DNA from: UBA4416 sp964541155
Lineage (GTDB): Bacteria > Bacteroidota > Bacteroidia > B-17B0 > Aurantibacillaceae
Assembly (NCBI GenBank): GCA_964541155.1
Contig: CAZIPC010000001.1
Span: 623,990-687,989, forward strand
Length of the DNA stretch: 64,000 bases
Reading direction: 5' to 3'
A program made the translations under genes and the position numbers. Under the pieces are notes generated by a model. That model searched no databases. It saw only the letters and a program-made list of their open reading frames with translations, and was not told the DNA's origin. This document shows positions 61,495 through 64,000 of the stretch, in pieces; within the stretch, counting starts at the first letter, position 1; each line of letters begins with the position of its first letter.

Positions 61495-63078
61495 TTATTT
61501 TACTAATTCCACTCTAATTGTTCTATTTTTATTTAGATTATTAGAATTATTTTCAAAAAGAGCTTCGTTTTTCCCTTTACCAATAGTCCTATTAAAATTT
61601 TCTTTTTTTACACCTCGCTTCTGTAATTCTTGCCTAACATAATTAGCTCGTCTTATAGACAACAATTTATTATATTCATCAGTTCCAATATTACAAGTAT
61701 GTCCAATAATATTAATTTTTAAACTAGGATTTGACTTAATAATTTGAGCTATTTCATCTAATTTTTTTAAAATTTCACTATTTAATTTAGATTCATTTAA
61801 TCCAAAAATAATTTCTTCTGAAATAGTATTTATTTTATTTACAATTAACTGCTTTTTATAAACTTCGAGCTCACTCTTTAATTCATCTTTCTTAGTTGAT
61901 ATTTTTACAGTCTCATCAGTTAATTTTACAATATCAGATGCTTTCTCTTCTATAGTTTCAATTATACTATCTTGGTTTTTTGCTAAACTCCCCTTTTCCT
62001 GATCTAAATCGACAATAATCTCTTTATTATTTTTTATAGGATTTTCTGCAGGATCAGAAAGCACTATAGTATCTAAATTATTTTCAATAACTGAAGTATT
62101 AACAAATAATTCAACACTATCATGTTTAATATTCTGTTCATTGCTTACTTTATCATTTATATTGACAGACTTTCTTTTTAAACTAAAACTATTTTGTATT
62201 TTACATAAACTATATCCCAGCATTATTTGATGTGATGTTCCTAAATTTGTTGCGTTTTTACTTACTCCATAATCAATTGAATAAGCAATTTTAAAATTTT
62301 CAATTTTAAAATTTGCTAAAAAAACAAATCCGTAATTACTTCTATAGCCTAACCCTAAAGTTAACATCTTCTCTATATTAAAATTAACAATTCCTTCAAT
62401 CACATTGTTACCTCTTAATGTATATCTATTTAATAAGAAAGGCTCTATTTCGATGTTTTTATTTTTATTAAAAAGATATGATCCTTGTAGATTTATCTGA
62501 GGCAATGTTTTTAAAGTTCCATTTCCAGAAAAATCAGGATTAGAATTAAATAAATGTAATACAGAAAGTCCTAATTTTGATTTTTTTGAATCTAAAAGCA
62601 ATCCAAATTCACTATCTATTCCATTTGCATTTTGCTGATTAAAGTTATTCAAATTAGCATCTCTATTGCTTAATACTATTGCCTTATTTGTATTAAATTT
62701 AGATTGATCCCAACCTAATCCAATTCCAAAAAGTACTTTTGAATACTTTGATATCTTTAGGCTGTAACTATATCCAAGTATTACAGATAATTTATCTAAT
62801 AATCCAACAGACTGTGAATTTATTCGAATACCTATCCCCGTCGTTTTGCCAAATGGAGTGTGTGCATTTAACTGCATTGATTTTGGCGCTTCTGCCATTC
62901 CTATCCATTGAGTTCTATAATGTAAATTTACTTCTCTACATGAAGAACCAGAATATGCTATATTAAGCAACAATGGATCTATACTATAAGTATTAAATAA
63001 ACTTGATTGTTGTGAATACAGATTTTTAAAATTTAGTAATATAATTATTAATAAAATATATTTTATAACTATCTTCAT
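61495..63078 (-). CDS. PorP/SprF-type T9SS protein fused to an OmpA domain
   Basis: This 527-residue protein has a signal peptide (about 1-22). Residues about 25-290 match the PorP/SprF family of outer-membrane beta-barrel proteins tied to the type IX system (LFNTYSIDPLLLNIAYSGSS; EVNLHYRTQWIGMAEAPKSM; GKTTGIGIRINSQSVGLLDK). A charged linker follows, and residues about 415-527 are an OmpA peptidoglycan-binding domain (EIIFGLNESKLNSEILKKLD, IIGHTCNIGTDEYNKLLSIR, RANYVRQELQKRGV). Lone PorP/SprF proteins are about 300-340 residues, so this is a fusion. It begins 17 bases after a type-B sorting-domain protein, the usual SprF-adhesin pairing. Confidence 0.88.
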   Translation of the reverse strand: MKIVIKYILLIIILLNFKNLYSQQSSLFNTYSIDPLLLNIAYSGSSCREVNLHYRTQWIGMAEAPKSMQLNAHTPFGKTTGIGIRINSQSVGLLDKLSVILGYSYSLKISKYSKVLFGIGLGWDQSKFNTNKAIVLSNRDANLNNFNQQNANGIDSEFGLLLDSKKSKLGLSVLHLFNSNPDFSGNGTLKTLPQINLQGSYLFNKNKNIEIEPFLLNRYTLRGNNVIEGIVNFNIEKMLTLGLGYRSNYGFVFLANFKIENFKIAYSIDYGVSKNATNLGTSHQIMLGYSLCKIQNSFSLKRKSVNINDKVSNEQNIKHDSVELFVNTSVIENNLDTIVLSDPAENPIKNNKEIIVDLDQEKGSLAKNQDSIIETIEEKASDIVKLTDETVKISTKKDELKSELEVYKKQLIVNKINTISEEIIFGLNESKLNSEILKKLDEIAQIIKSNPSLKINIIGHTCNIGTDEYNKLLSIRRANYVRQELQKRGVKKENFNRTIGKGKNEALFENNSNNLNKNRTIRVELVK

Positions 63079-63095
63079 TTTTCCTTTTTTTTTAA

Positions 63096-64000
63096 TTATC
63101 GTGTTATTGTTATTGAACCTTTATATAATAATACATTGCTGTTTCGAATAAAATAAAAGTAAACTCCATCAGGTAAAACTTTACCATTTAGGGTTCCATC
63201 AAATTCATTGTTATAATTGTTATCTACATGAAAAACATTTTGATTATGACCATTAATTATATCAATTGAATAATCCTTAATTATTAGAGGATGATTAATA
63301 TTCCATGTATCGTTTTCACCATCACCATTAGGGCTCATATAATTTGTAATAACTAAATCTTTTAACACTTTGATATTAATTGTATCACTTGACACACATC
63401 CGTTTATAGATGTTACATACAAAATATAAGACACATCTGTTAATGGAGTTGTAACTGGATTAACTATAGATGTAGAATTCAAATATTGTCCTCCAATCCA
63501 AGAATAGTTTACAGCTCCTATTTGGATTGGATTAAATTGATAACTATCGCCTAATTCAATTCCAATATCAGGACCTAAATCTACAATTGGATTTGGAAAT
63601 GATTGTATCGTTAATATTGTATCTTTTAAGCATCCATAAATATTTATTGCCGTTAAACTATAAGTAGTATTTACAATTGGTGAAATAATAATTGAATTTG
63701 ATGTTTCACCTGTGCTCCAAGTATATGATAATGCTCCACTTACATTAAGAGTTGACGTTGAACCCGCGCAAATAGTCAAATTTGTAGCAGATAAAATTAG
63801 GTTTGGTAAAGAATTAACTGTTACCGTTGATACAACACCCGTGCTATTCACACAACCTGATGCACTTGTGCCTGTTACTGTATACGATGTTGTCGTCGTT
63901 GGACTCACCACATTTGATCCAGATGAATACGTATAAGTATTTGCTCCACTTGGTGTTAAGGTAAATGTATTACCATTACAGATTGCTCCACTGTTCACTG
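63096..64000 (-). CDS. C-terminal part of a type-B T9SS adhesin (gliding-associated C-terminal domain)
   Basis: This gene is cut off by the right edge of the window; about 300 C-terminal residues are present. It opens with an Ig-like repeat of the giant-protein type (GAICNGNTFTLTPSGANTYT ... SGCVNSTG), a second one (TICAGSTSTLNVSGALSYTW), another beta domain, and then the type-B CTD (LVITNYMSPNGDGENDTWNI; VFHVDNNYNNEFDG; LPDGVYFYFIRNSN). Type-B substrates such as SprB need a SprF-type partner, encoded here just downstream. The true start lies outside the window. Confidence 0.9.
   Translation of the reverse strand, partial: VNSGAICNGNTFTLTPSGANTYTYSSGSNVVSPTTTTSYTVTGTSASGCVNSTGVVSTVTVNSLPNLILSATNLTICAGSTSTLNVSGALSYTWSTGETSNSIIISPIVNTTYSLTAINIYGCLKDTILTIQSFPNPIVDLGPDIGIELGDSYQFNPIQIGAVNYSWIGGQYLNSTSIVNPVTTPLTDVSYILYVTSINGCVSSDTINIKVLKDLVITNYMSPNGDGENDTWNINHPLIIKDYSIDIINGHNQNVFHVDNNYNNEFDGTLNGKVLPDGVYFYFIRNSNVLLYKGSITITR

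Overview
The window is an AT-rich chromosomal segment of a member of the Bacteroidota, most likely a flavobacterium-like organism. The evidence is direct. Several secreted proteins end in type IX secretion (T9SS) sorting domains, there is a PorP/SprF-type protein, a complete aerotolerance (bat) operon is present, RNase P RNA (rnpB) is recognisable, and exact matches to the Bacteroidota -7 promoter element TAnnTTTG lie upstream of several genes. No tRNA, rRNA, CRISPR array, insertion sequence or prophage was recognised. Genus and species cannot be fixed from the sequence alone.

Left third (1-22 kb): the start of an M23 peptidase gene diverges from alaS. Then comes a three-gene unit (ECF sigma factor, membrane-anchored partner, SUMF1-like protein), the biotin genes bioF and bioB, a small basic secreted protein, ornithine aminotransferase (rocD), the eight-gene MoxR/Bat operon (10.4-18.8 kb), the proton-translocating transhydrogenase pntAB and a tiny Cys/Lys-rich secreted protein.

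Middle (22-44.8 kb): a secreted reprolysin-like metalloprotease, a cold-shock protein, a POT-family peptide transporter, rimO, rnpB, metK and a SatD-like gene. The translation block rplM-rpsI-rpsB / tsf / pyrH follows, with intrinsic terminators after rpsB and after tsf. After that come a 45-residue lipoprotein, serC, a beta-barrel protein, an orphan MacB-type permease, topB, queA, a pseudouridine synthase, and a pair of AAA+ genes. The first of that pair is a DnaA/Hda-like protein whose nucleotide-binding motifs are degenerate.

Right third (44.8-64 kb): this is the accessory, surface and export part. It holds a PKD-domain protein, an 1828-residue protein made of 7 beta-propeller-like and 18 Ig-like repeats, a PHP-domain protein, a multicopper oxidase with a thioredoxin-fold partner, and an unusual export cassette. 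In the cassette a TetR-type regulator diverges from a gene fusing an ABC-exporter membrane domain directly to an HlyD adaptor with no ATPase domain, followed by a TolC-like channel gene. The window closes with a PorP/SprF protein fused to an OmpA domain and the C-terminal part of a type-B T9SS adhesin.

The strongest candidates for something undescribed are the ATPase-less ABC-HlyD fusion with its repeated AATAGTA operator, the dead-P-loop DnaA-like protein paired with a BCS1-like ATPase, the sigma/membrane-partner/SUMF1 unit, the PorP-OmpA fusion, and a GC-richer non-coding island near 61.2 kb.
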